64,000 nt of DNA from Promerops cafer (taxonomy: Eukaryota; Chordata; Aves; Passeriformes; Nectariniidae). A program made the translations under genes and the position numbers. Every line of letters begins with the position of its first letter. Within the stretch, counting starts at the first letter, position 1. This document shows positions 12,523 through 24,500 of the stretch, piece by piece. The notes below the pieces were generated by a model. It made no database searches. It was given only the letters and a program-made list of their open reading frames with translations, and was not told the origin of the DNA. The DNA lies in NCBI GenBank assembly GCA_013398275.1, contig VZSE01001744.1, positions 69,894-133,893 of the forward strand. The letters run 5' to 3'.

Positions 12523-15500
12523 TGCACAGAGATATAAATATACCTTCCCCTCCTCAGCGTTCTGTTGGCATGAATTGTGAACCTCTTCTTCTCTGCCAAG
12601 TTTGCCAGGCCAGGAAGTCAGTCCTTTGATCTGGCCCCAGACCAAGTCGCCCACGTTAAACGTCCTCGGCCTGTAGTGGAGGAGCTCGTGGGACGAGGGC
12701 GACTCGGGGTTCCGCAGGTCCTCCTCGCTGCTGATGCTCTTAGCATCCGAGGGGCTGGGCACGCACCCGTTAATGCTTTTGGCATTAAAATCTCCATTGT
12801 AATGGATGTAGTCTTTCACTAAGGAACTCTCCAAGCTGTTGGAGGAACTGGGAGATTGCTCTTCCAGGATCAGGTCTTGTTTGGAAGTGTTGAGCAACTC
12901 CCCGAAGGCCCTGTTGGGCTGCGGGCGGTTCCCGTTGATGTGTGCACATCGTTCCACAGTGTTCTCCAGTCTTTCCTTGAAACTCATCATAGTTCTTTTG
13001 TAATTGTTATACCTGAAATTCTCCTCCAGCATCTTCTCGCTCTGACAGTTCCGCTGTGCCAGCAGGGCCTGGTGCTGCTCCCCCTGCAGCAGCGGCAGCG
13101 TGGAGACGTTGTTGGGCCTCTCGTGGCACGGGCTGCTGTGGATATGGGCGGAGTGCTCCAGGAACTCCTCACATTTCCACCTGTTGATCTCCCCCACGGG
13201 GCTCTGCTCCCCTTCCCACTGCTTTTTGGGCGTGTTACAAGTGGCTGGTTTGTAATACTCGTACCCATCCCCCTCACTGGAATTCTTGCCGTGCTCCGAG
13301 TTCTTCAGGACCCGCGCGCCGCGGGCGCCGCGGCCGCGCCCCTCGTGCTCGGCGCCGCGGCCGTGGATGACGGCGCTGACGGCGCTGGAGAGGTTCAGGG
13401 GGTCCCCGATGGAGGCTGTGAAGGCACTCATGGCACTCAGGGCGGGGATGGGGCTCGGCTGCGTGGAGCTGGAGCCGGCCGTGGTGATCACCACCGGCAC
13501 CCCCTTGCTGGCGGCGTCCACCACCGCCTTGTAGATGGCGTCCACCGAGGCGTCGCCCGCGGCCGCGGCGGCGTTGGGGTTGTCCTTGGCCTGCTGGCCC
13601 AGGGGTGGGTCAGGTCTCTGCTGCAGGTCACAGGGGGGCTCCTGGAAGGGAGGAAGGAGAGTGTTGGAGCTCTCGGGAACCGGCGCCATTCCCATCTGGG
13701 TGATCATTCTTTTGTTGAGGACGGCGGCGTCTTCCTGCATCCTCACCTGGGGAAAGGAGAGAGGAGATGGGAATTGCTGTTTGAGCTCAAGCTGGATTTC
13801 AGCAGAGAAACTCTGTGGTTATTCATTACAGCACATTTCTTTTTGTTATACACCAGCTACACATTTTCACACCGACCAAGGCAGAGAGAGAATCAAAAGC
13901 CTGATTCAGAGGAAAACAAAACCACTGTCTCAGGCTTGGCACCAGCAGGCTCCTGTTTTCTCTCAAGTTCTAAACAACTCCACCAAGGTCAATATTTCTG
14001 ATACAGAATCACAGGATGCTTTGGGTGGGAGGGGACCTCAAAGTCCACCCAATGCCACCCCCTGCCATGGCAGGGACACCTTCCACAGTCCCAGGCTGCT
14101 CCAAGCCCTGTCCAGCCTGGCCTTGGGCACTGCCAGGGATCCAGGGGCAGCCACAGCTGCTCTGGGCACCCCGTGCCAGGGCCTCCCCACCCTCATGTGC
14201 CAGGAATTCCCAATTCCCAATATTCCACCTAAATTTCCCCCCTGGCAGTTTGAACCCACCCCTCACCCGTCCCTCCTTGTCCTGTCACTCCAGTCCCCCT
14301 CCAGGCTCCCCGCAGCCCCTCCAGACACTGGAAGATGCTGTGAGGCCTCCCGGGAGCCTTCTCTTCTCCAGCTGAGCTGATCCAATCCAGCCTCCTGCTG
14401 GAGCACAGGACCACATCCAGGTGGGGTCTGTGCATCTCCAGAGGAGGAGAGACCTCAGCTCCACAACCTCTGGGTTCTGCCCTCAGCTATTCCCTTTCTT
14501 CCCTTCCCAGACCCCAGCACTGCTTCTGTCCTTGTGTGCTCCCCAATGAATTCCTGAATGCCATCACTGTGCTTTTGGAATTGGTCCACACTCCTGTTTT
14601 CCCCTTTGCTGTGTGCCCTTCCCATGGGATCTCATGGGCTCCAATCCCCAATTTCCCACATCCCTGTGCTCGAAGCCACAGCAAACTGGCACCTCCAGAT
14701 TCAACCACCTGAGCTTTTCCAACTCCTTGTCACACCCACAGGGAACATGATGTCAACAAGAGCACTCCAACCAAAGCTGTAAAAACCACAGGGAAAATAT
14801 TCCAAAAGCCCTTTAACTACTTACTGTGACTATTTACATAACTGGAAATGTGACACAAAAAAAATACTGGGCTAGAATTCCTACAAGAGAGGGAACAGGC
14901 AGAGATTTTCCAGGGAAACTTCTCCTTTTTCCTCCTGGAAGGGTGAAAGCACTGCCTGGCCCCCTCTGCATTGTCCTCCTCACACCTGCACTGCTGCAGC
15001 AGTTCTGAGGCACAACAAATCCCTGTCTGCACCTATTTTTGCTCTGTTCATACCCAACCTGCATTAGGAATAACTGAGTTCTGTGGAGAGCAGGCAAACC
15101 TCGTTTTTGCCCAGTTTTTAATTGTTTATTCACTCCAATCCCTGTTTTTCCAGGCTGCACAATCCCCATTTTTCCAGGCTGCACAATCCCCATCACAGCT
15201 CTTCCATCCCATTTCAGTGGGAACACGAGAGGACTGGTGCACACAGTCACTTATATCAACTTGGGAAATTTCTAATTACTGCCAAGTGCTATCAGTATTT
15301 ATTTCTCGCTGCTGAATTATCAGAATGGGCTAAGCAGGAATTTAGGATCATTTCTGTGGGATGGAAAAGAGTTTTGTTAAAATTACATAGTGATTGTCAG
15401 CATATAGAGGAACTTTTTTCAATACAGCATAACTCTTTCTAAAGCAACTAAACCCAATTCCTAAGGAGAAAGGGATAAAATTTCAATAACAAATGTTCCT

Positions 15501-18500
15501 GATTTGCAAAATCCACCAGCTACTGAAAGAATATATTGTATGTAATAAATGTATTTATATCCATGTAATTATATAAATGATATTGTCTTAATCAGCAAAG
15601 AAACCCCATCTCTGGAGGATGGAATTTCACCTCCTGAGAGCTGCACACTTGCTAGAATATTGATTTAATTCTGTTTTCTACCTGGAAATTCTGGAACAGA
15701 CACGCCATGGGGTTTGGGTTGTTGGCTGGGCCAGGGATTTGGGGCTGGCCTTGAAAGCCCTGCACGTTCTGGTAGCCCTGGAGAAGGTGCTGCTGCTGCT
15801 GCTGCTGCTGCTGCTGATTTGAAGGAAACATCTGATTGTTGTTGAGGAGCGACTGGAGATGGCTGAGCTGATGGTTGTTCAGAGTAGTGTTCAGAGATGA
15901 CATTTCCCCTGCAAGGCAAGCACAGGCAAACACCACTCAGCAATTCCCTGCACCCCAACTGCACTGACTGCCACGAACACCTCTGGAAAACAACCCTGCT
16001 CCCCTCCATCCTCCAGGAATGGGGCTCTCTTTCTTATAAATCTCTTTATTTCTCCACTCTGGGGTCTTGTGTGTCACCTCTCCTGGCAGGGCTCCTGGGA
16101 CAGCCAGGGATGTCTGTGGAATTGCAGGCCTTGGAATCTCACTTGAACAGTGCTGGGGTGGGGAGGGGGATGACGAGGGGAGAGGGAGAGAAAGAGACAA
16201 TCATTTAAACCCCCCAAAAAATGAGTTTTTCACCAACTGCGAAGGAGAAAAGGTTTTTTGGCTCAGCCATGTCACACAACACTCTAAACAAACACTCTTT
16301 TTACATTCTAGAGTAGATGTTGAATTAACGTTTTCTATTACATGAAAATTTCACTTTACATGAACATTTTAGCTCTAAAAAGAAATAAACACACTGTTGA
16401 ACCTGACTTTATGAAATAATAAAGATTAAAATACATCCATTTCCTAGTTTGTTTCTTTTTTAAAATGAAAATCTTGTGTTTTCCTTAAAATTTCCATTTG
16501 AAAAGTCACTGTTAGATGTATTTTGTATGGAAAATGCCAACTAGGTTGAGTTCACTGTAGCCATTTGGGTCGGGGTGAGGTATTATTTAATTATTATCTA
16601 AGTATCTAATTATTATCTAATTTCCACTAGGAGTAGGTTACAAACAGAGAAGTACCTACTCTACGTTTTTGGTAAAAATAACTGGAAAATTATCACCAGG
16701 AGGAAAAAACTTTGTATTTAAGGGGTTTTTCATCACTTGGTTTGGGTGGTTGGTTGTCATCTCCAGCACAGCTACTCCCACTAACCCTGCCACAGGCACT
16801 CACAGCTGACCCAGGGAAGCTCCTGAAATAAATCCCGTTGCTCACACAATTTTCAGTTGGACTTAGTAGGTTTAGGAGGCAGAATTAATAATTTCCAAGA
16901 TCAATATTAAACATTAAGGACCGAAAGCAGAGCATGATTTTAATTTCTTACAAGAACGATTCAATCTTCTCAACGAACAAGCCGCAACAACACAAAGAGA
17001 CAGGAAGACAGGGAGGAAATTTTTTTTACAAATTAAAAACCAGAATCTGAAATTCTCCCTCCCCAAAGCTGCTCAGGGTTTATTCATGCACTTACCAAGC
17101 AGGCCTGTCCCCAGGAGAGGGTTGAGGAGCTGCGGCACCACGGAGCTGCTGCTGAGCTTGGCCGGCCCCGGCGCGCCGCCGGAGATGTTCAGGAGCGTTT
17201 CTGCCATGGACACCACGGCCGTGCCCCCGCCCAGCGCCGACACCGACAGAGCGGCCACCGCCGACGACGTGGTGGTGGTGGTGGTGGTGGCCTGCGAGGA
17301 CGTGGCTATGGCCACCTCGGGGTGGCTGCCCGAGCTCAGGACACCCCCCACCAGCTGCGGGTTCAGGGCCATGAGCGCCGAGGCGCCGGAGGCGGCGGGC
17401 AGGAGCAGGGGGTTGGGAGCGGGGTTGGTGCCTGGAAAGCTGGGAATGGGGGTGGGCAGGAGGCTCTCCACCCTGCTGCTGTCGGGCAGGGGCTCGGGGG
17501 GCGCGGGGGTGTTCTGCTGCTGCAGCAGGTCAGAGATGGTCACGTTGAAGGATGGCACGGGGAGCATGGCAGCTGCCTGGGCCTGGTTCTGGAGCAGGGC
17601 TGCCAGCAGCTGGAAGTGCACGGGCTGCAGAACCTGCCCGTCCACGTCACCGGAGAGGAACGCTAGAGCAGCATTGACATTCGGGTTCAGAAAACCCAAA
17701 GGGTTGAGGTTCACCTCAGACTTGCCTTCTCCTGCTGAAGGCTGGAGGATGTTTAAGAGATTCTGGTTGAGGAGATGTTGCTGATTCACCGGCAGAGAGA
17801 GAGGCAGGGAATTGAGGAGGTTTTGATTCAGAGGATGTGGCAGATTGTTGTTTGAAGAGCTGTTCTGCGGGAAGTGGAGCGAGTGTTCGTGGCCAGAGAA
17901 GGGGAACTCGCCCCCCATGGGCAGCTGGCCCTGCTGCAGAGGGGTCCCAGCTGCAGTGGTGACAATGACACCATCCTGGAGCACAGACGTGGTCTTGGTG
18001 ATGGCAGCTTGGCTGGTGCCAGCGATGGCTATCGATGACGACGGGCCCAAACCCCCTGGAATGGCAACAGCAGGAACATTAACAGGGTGCTGCCTGCTGG
18101 GACACCCCTCCAGGACACACAGCACGAAACTCAGCCCAGCCAGGCATGGCACACCCAGCACAGGGGAGAAGGGGCTGGGGAATCCACACTGGAGCGCTCG
18201 AAAAATAGGAATGGATCTGCCATGAGATGCTCCAGGCCCTCTGTGCCACACCCCGTTGGAGATTATGGCTTTGTGCACTTGTACTTCCCTTCAAGTTCTT
18301 GGAGAGGGCTTATAACAGCATTTAATTCACATATAACCACAGATTTTCAACAGCAAAAACCCCAAACCAACCATGACTTAACAGAGTTAGTCATGGACCA
18401 GGCTGGAATTAACCACCAGGAAGAAGGATCCCAGGAATGATGTTGGGTGAAAGACTGAGCCCATGATCCACTTCCACTTTGAATTCATTCACGGGGTTTT

Positions 18501-21500
18501 GGATTTTAGATTATTATTTAAGGCATTGTTTTGGAGTCCTGAATTTAAAAAATACATGGTATGATGAGACTGTTCCAGGCCAGCAGGAATTCACAATTTG
18601 TAAAGGAAAAATGTAAATTAGGGTGGTCTAAAATCCATCACTTGGGATGAAAAGAAAGGGCAACAGGGTAAATTTACCATGAGGCTACAAAGAAAGAGTA
18701 AAAACATTTATTTGGGTATCTTTGTACCCCTTTAGCAAAGCTGAAACAGAAATTATTATTATTTTTTTACTTAAGGCAGTTTTGAATTGACAGTGGTCAC
18801 TCATATAGCTCTTAGGATGAGAGACTGAAAGGCATCAATGATCACAAAATATCAATTCCCATTTTTCTGAACAAATACTCTTTAAAAAGGAATTTGCCAG
18901 CACACTCAACTGATAAGAACTGAGCCAAACCTTTACATCATTTTCAACTAAAATTACCATTTTTTAAGTGCTGTAATGTTGTGACAACTCCAAAAGGTAC
19001 AAAATGAACACAGAACACTTTGCACTGCCCTGACTCAAGAGAAGGAATCTCACCCCTCTACCAGTGCCACTATCAGGTTTCAGAGCAGAAATTAAATAAC
19101 AAATTAACAAAAGGAGAGAGCAAAGTGCAACTGTAGAGCACAGCAAATCCTACTCTGGGTGAGTGGGTCAAAAACATTCATCTTCACAAGAAGCAAATTT
19201 CATTCACTTATTTTTAGAAATAAAATCAGTATTTAGAACTAATGCCACAGGGATTTAAAAATCATGAGAAGTCCCAAAGACCAAGCTGCAGATTTAAGAA
19301 ATTCCCAGTGGAAGATTCAGCTGCACCACTCCCCCTTGGATGTGTTAAGGAGCACATGGAGAGATTTTTAATTCAGGTATGAGGAAATTATTCTAGAGAG
19401 CTCTCCTGAATATCAAATCTAGTTTGGGTATTTTCCAGTGGACCTCATCTCTGTTTGTCATTTATCCCTGCTCCTGTTTCCCATTCTGCTCAGGGAAATG
19501 AGCCCATGGAGGAGGATGTGCTGTGCAGCAAATCTCAAAGTTGGAAAATTGCTGCCAGATTTTGGGGAGAAATGGCTCTGTTTTCCCACCCCACCACCCC
19601 CAGCTTCTGAGAGGTCCAAAGTGCATTCAACACAGATTAAATAAGTAATTAATTGCTCCTGAGGAAATAAAAAAGTCTTGATGGATACTGAGCAGGAGGC
19701 AGAAAATGGGTCCTTATTTCAATCCAGACTGGAGAAGCTGGGAGTCAGAGAGGGGATGAGCAGCCAGACTTCAGCAGGAAAATAAAACACAAATAAATAT
19801 TCCCCCCCAGCTTCTGTCCAACCTGGCACAGCAGGAACTGGGCTGGAAAAGTCCTCGACTGGGTAAATTTACAGAATTTCCAGCTGCAGTCGGGGACAAA
19901 TTCCTCTGTGGCACCAGAGGTCAAAATACCATCCCAACAAGTCACTATTCCAGCTGAGGACATCCATGCAAAGTCATTTTCACCGGAATATGGAGCTGTG
20001 AGAGCTTCCCAATGCCTGGCCCCAGACCAAAGGACGGAATGATGACAACACCCCCAAAACTCCAAAACCCCAAAAGCCCCAAGGCTCCAAAACTGCAAAA
20101 CTCCAAAACCCCCAAAGCTCCAAAACCCCAAAACTCCAAACCCCAAAACCCCAAAACCCCAATCCTCCACCACCCAAGGGTTTTGTGTGACCTCTCCCAG
20201 GCTCTACGACGACACTTGGGAGGTTTTGGATGAGAAATACAAACAGGTGTTGAACACCAAAAGGAAATCCCAACTTTAATTCCCAGTTCCACAAAAATGT
20301 GGTATTTTGGATCCAGGGAACCCAAACATGTGTGAGCTCATTAAACAACAGCCCTTAATAATCAGAATGAAAAAAGATGAAGGAGTCAGACTAAAAGCCA
20401 TAAAAGCCCAGGCCAAACCCAGCTCCTGCAGCCACAGGCTCTGCCAAAGGTTCTTCTGCCACTGGTTGAGGAAAAATGAACTCTTTGCAACACAGTGAAA
20501 AGAAGAAATATCCAGAATGCAAAAAAAGCAGAGCTGTTATTTTATTACAGGGTCAAAGAAGTGTTCTGGGAGCAAATAAATAGAATAAAAAATTTTAAAA
20601 TTATTATTATAATTGTTATTATATATGAGTATTTTAAATTCTACTTCCTTTTCAGAGCAGGTTAATTCTCCTGTGTGGATTTTAGCTGTGTTCCTTTTCT
20701 TAAATCATTGCTTGACAGGTGTTCTTAAGCAAGGACAATAAAATAAATGGGTATTATGGAAGCAGTTCATGTTTGAGAAGATTCACTTAAAATAAAGAAA
20801 TCAGAGTATAAGATATTCATCATTAATATCTCAGAACTGTTCTTCCTAACCACAGATGTATTTTCCAAAAGGACTGCACTTAGAGTGTATTAATTAGAAA
20901 AGAGTATTTCAAGTGCTATTTTACAACTCTTTCCCCTGTGAGAAATTCTCCATTACACATCCCAGTATTTAAATAGTCTCAAAAACACAGTGTTGGAATT
21001 TGTGGGAAAAAAAAATAGTCACTAAAACAGGTGTATTAAGCACTGAGGAAAGTGGAAGTGCAGAACTTGCTCATCAGCCATTACCACCTGAAACATTTTC
21101 AGAACTGAGCACAAATAAATGGTCTCAATTCCACTTTCTCAGTTCTTGCTTGTCAGAGAATCCCAGACTGGTTTGGGTGGCAAGGGACCCCAAAGCCCAC
21201 CCAGTGCCACCCCTGCCATGGCAGGGACACCTCCCCTGTCCCAGGCTGCTCCAGCCCCAGTGTCCAGCCTGGCCTTGGGCACTGCCAGGGATCCAGGGGC
21301 AGCCCCAGCTGCTCTGGAATTCCAGCCCAGCCAGGAATTCCCAATTCCCAATATCCCATCCAGCCCTGCCCTCTGGCAGTGGGAGCCATTCCCTGGGTCC
21401 TGTCCCTCCATCCCTTGTAGATCATCCCTCTCTGCATATCCACTAAAACCACAGCCAGCTTTGCTTAGATTGGATATTTTCTTGGCTGCTTTTCTAATTT

Positions 21501-24500
21501 CACGTTTTGGAAGCCCTCGTTGGAATCTCCCATCTCTCTCCTTGGTCATTCAAGGAACTCCTCAGTCAACTCCCAGCACCTCCATCCTCTCCTGGTGAAA
21601 TCATCTTCTCCCCAGCTCAGGCAGAAGAAACCTGCAGGATCCTCTCAAAAGCCCCAGTGTGAGCAGACAGAGCTGACCTGAGATCAGGAGGGTGTGGAAG
21701 CACAGAAGATCACTCAGATATCTTAATTACTACCCAGCTCAAAGTGTTGTGACACCTCAGCCACCACGAGGTCACCCAGCCACGCCTGAGGTCTCCCGGA
21801 GCTGCTGCCACAGCAGGGTGAAACTGGAATTAATCACAAATTAGAGATAAAACCTCAGAGCTTGAATTAGGGGGGGATTGTTCAATTAGTGGTGTCCAGA
21901 GCCTTCACCTGCCAGTGAAACTGCTGGTGGCAAACACAACCTCAGAGTCCCTGAAGATCCCAGACAATGAGGTCTTGCTGTAACTCCCCATTCCATCCCT
22001 TACCTGCACACCTGGAACCAGGAGTTCCACATTTTAGCAATTCTATTCCCCCTTTTCTTTCTGGAATGGAAAACATTTTAAGATCTTTATCTGATATCTC
22101 CTTTATTACACTGCCTCCAATTCCAAAAAACCATAATTCAGCAGTTAAGTACAAACAGCTGTCACTGGTTCTCCTTATGGAGATCCTGCAGTGCCCTGAG
22201 ACAGCCCAGAAATCACCAAAAACGGGCCAATAAATCAAATATCCCCCCTCAGAACCAGTTAAAATGCTGAACTGCCCTTGCATGCAGCACTCCATGCCCA
22301 TGGAATGTGCTCTGCTGGGAGCACATTCCATTCTCACCTGCCTGCCCATAATTCCTGTGCACCACGCTCCATGATCACAGAGGCTTTTTCATTTACAACA
22401 AAGCTGAAATCCTGCCCCCTAAAATTATGGGGGAAGGGCAAAAAGCCCAGAACTATTTATAGGAGAACAGAAGTCCATAAAATTAGGCTTTTCAAAAAAT
22501 TTAATAAAATTAGGCTTTTTAAAATTTAATAAAATTGGGCTTTTTAAAATTTCATTTTTAGGATTTAATACCTGTCCGAATTTCAGTCTTGGCTCTTCTC
22601 CCTGCCCATCTCCTGTGATTTCTGCATTTTCCCAGCACTGCTGGGTTGAGAATGACTTGGAGGAAACTGCTGGGATGTGCTCAGCTGCCAGCAGAAAGCA
22701 GAGCAGTGTTTGAGTAGAAAAGTGTCAAGCCAACAGCACGTGAGTGCAGGAGCAGAAATTCAGGATTTTCTCACTTGCTCTCCTCTCTCCCCACTCGCAG
22801 CTGTATTGCAAATGAAGGAAAACACTCCACTGTGAATTTGGGGAGTTAAAAATTCAATAAAAAGCATGATTTCCTCCAATAATCCCCACTCATCCCTCTA
22901 GCAAGAGCTGGAGCTGCCCACTGGTTCCATTTTCAGATGGTAAGAGCTAAATATGTGTGGGAAATCCCACAGAATTAATTCAGGTTTTTTTCCCTAATAA
23001 TATCTTTAATAACACTCATCTTTCTACATTAAATTGTTGTTATTTTTTACAAACTCCCTGACTTTTATCAATATAAAATCCTAGAAAGCTGCATGGCAAT
23101 TAAAACACCAACCAGGTAAGGGCCTGGTTAACTGAAAGCCTGTCAATTGTTGGCAAATTCAAATTTTAAGAGGTAAAACAACACCAGAAAACCCCAAGCT
23201 GTGTCCAAACAAGCACTGAACATTTTCCTTATTCTTCACAGTTCTTAACTGAAGAAAAAAAAATCACTTTCCTCTCCCCAAAATAATAACAAGGGAAAAT
23301 AAGTTATTATTTAGAAATAAGAATGGGAAGAAGAAGCTGGGAATTTAAGTGATTCTTTATAATCTCTCCCAAGCAGGGAAAAGTCCCTCTGGATGTTTAT
23401 AAGAACCCCAAATCAATGGGATATTTAAATTTGCTTTATAATTAGAAGAGAAGGTTCTTGCCATCCTGTCTAGGGGTGATTCCAGTTTAATAAGAAATTT
23501 TTTTCTCAGACACAACAAGTCCCAAAAAGTTGTCAGATACTCTTCTGTCCCTGGAGTCCAAAAGTCCTTCTGATTTTGTAATTCTAGGATATATAAAGTA
23601 ATTTTGGGAAGCAAATCCAGAGTTGTTTGGTTTAATTTGTGTTTTCAACAGTTGGCACTGAGGGGATTAAATGAAAACCTCCCAAACCCCTTCTTTTGGG
23701 GTTTTTTCTCCAAAACCATCTTCCATTCCCAATTTTCTTGGCTGTATTGAACAAATTCCTCCCCTCACTCTCAGTGATTGGTGTTGTGCTCCTCCTTGTT
23801 TAATTATATTTTTATTATTTCTATTCTGTGCATTTCACCAGGAAAAATTCCCATCCCAGGGAAGGAATTTCAGCCTTTTTTTGCCAAATCTGCCAATTTT
23901 TTGTCACTTCTTAACTCCTAGGCCCAGAATTTCTCCTGTATTATAATGTGAATATTTGACACCACTGATCATCTGTAATTGCTGTGGTTATTGAGGTTCC
24001 CTTAACTTCCCTTATCAGCAGCCCAGAGCTTTTATTCCCAAATATTTTCACCCATTTCCATCCATCCCATTATTTATGGATGTTGCTTTCTTAGCAGGAT
24101 TTGGATGTTGAATGTTCAACACTCAAACACAGATTTTCTACCCCGTGATAACAGCAAGAAAAAGGTAAATAAATAAAAACCTACAATCAAATCCATCACC
24201 CAGTGATGCAGTTCCATCCTACTAAAAGAACAAATTCCACCACGCACACCCTGAAAATTACCTGGGAACTAAAGATATTATCTGTGGAGGAAGAAAACAA
24301 GAGCTGGAATAACAAAACTTGGTCCATGTGGTTAAAATATAATTAAAAGCTTAGGCAATAACCAGCTAATTGTGGGGATTCACAGGATTTTTTTTTTCTC
24401 TCAGGAGCTATTTCTGAGGAGGAGCAGTTCTGAATTGCTGGCACAGACACAGAAAAGAGATTTAGCAATTAAAATACTTCAAAACAAAGGGAAAAAACAA

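Larger units (their letters stand above)
8404..12543 (-). other. MBD5: MBD5 intron 7 (c7 to c8)
   Basis: GT-AG intron of about 4.1 kb. It contains a (GA)17 repeat near its 5' end, a CR1 tail, a perfect palindrome (11164-11207) and a 15-bp triplicate at about 10087-10128. No gene is seen in the unique parts. Confidence 0.85.

Noticed and set aside
12856..14380. Long plus-strand open frames (381 and 281 aa) opposite the PWWP exon
   Set aside because: They are antisense shadows of the GC-rich, conserved MBD5 exon c7 and extend into a CR1 tail. No recognisable domain.
17086..17784. Plus-strand open frame of 232 aa opposite exon c5
   Set aside because: Antisense shadow of the GC-rich coding exon, with no splice or domain support.
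20046..20163. Interstitial or foreign telomere
   Set aside because: GGGGTTTT resembles ciliate telomeres, but the units are irregular and grade into CCAAAACT. A local low-complexity repeat is simpler.
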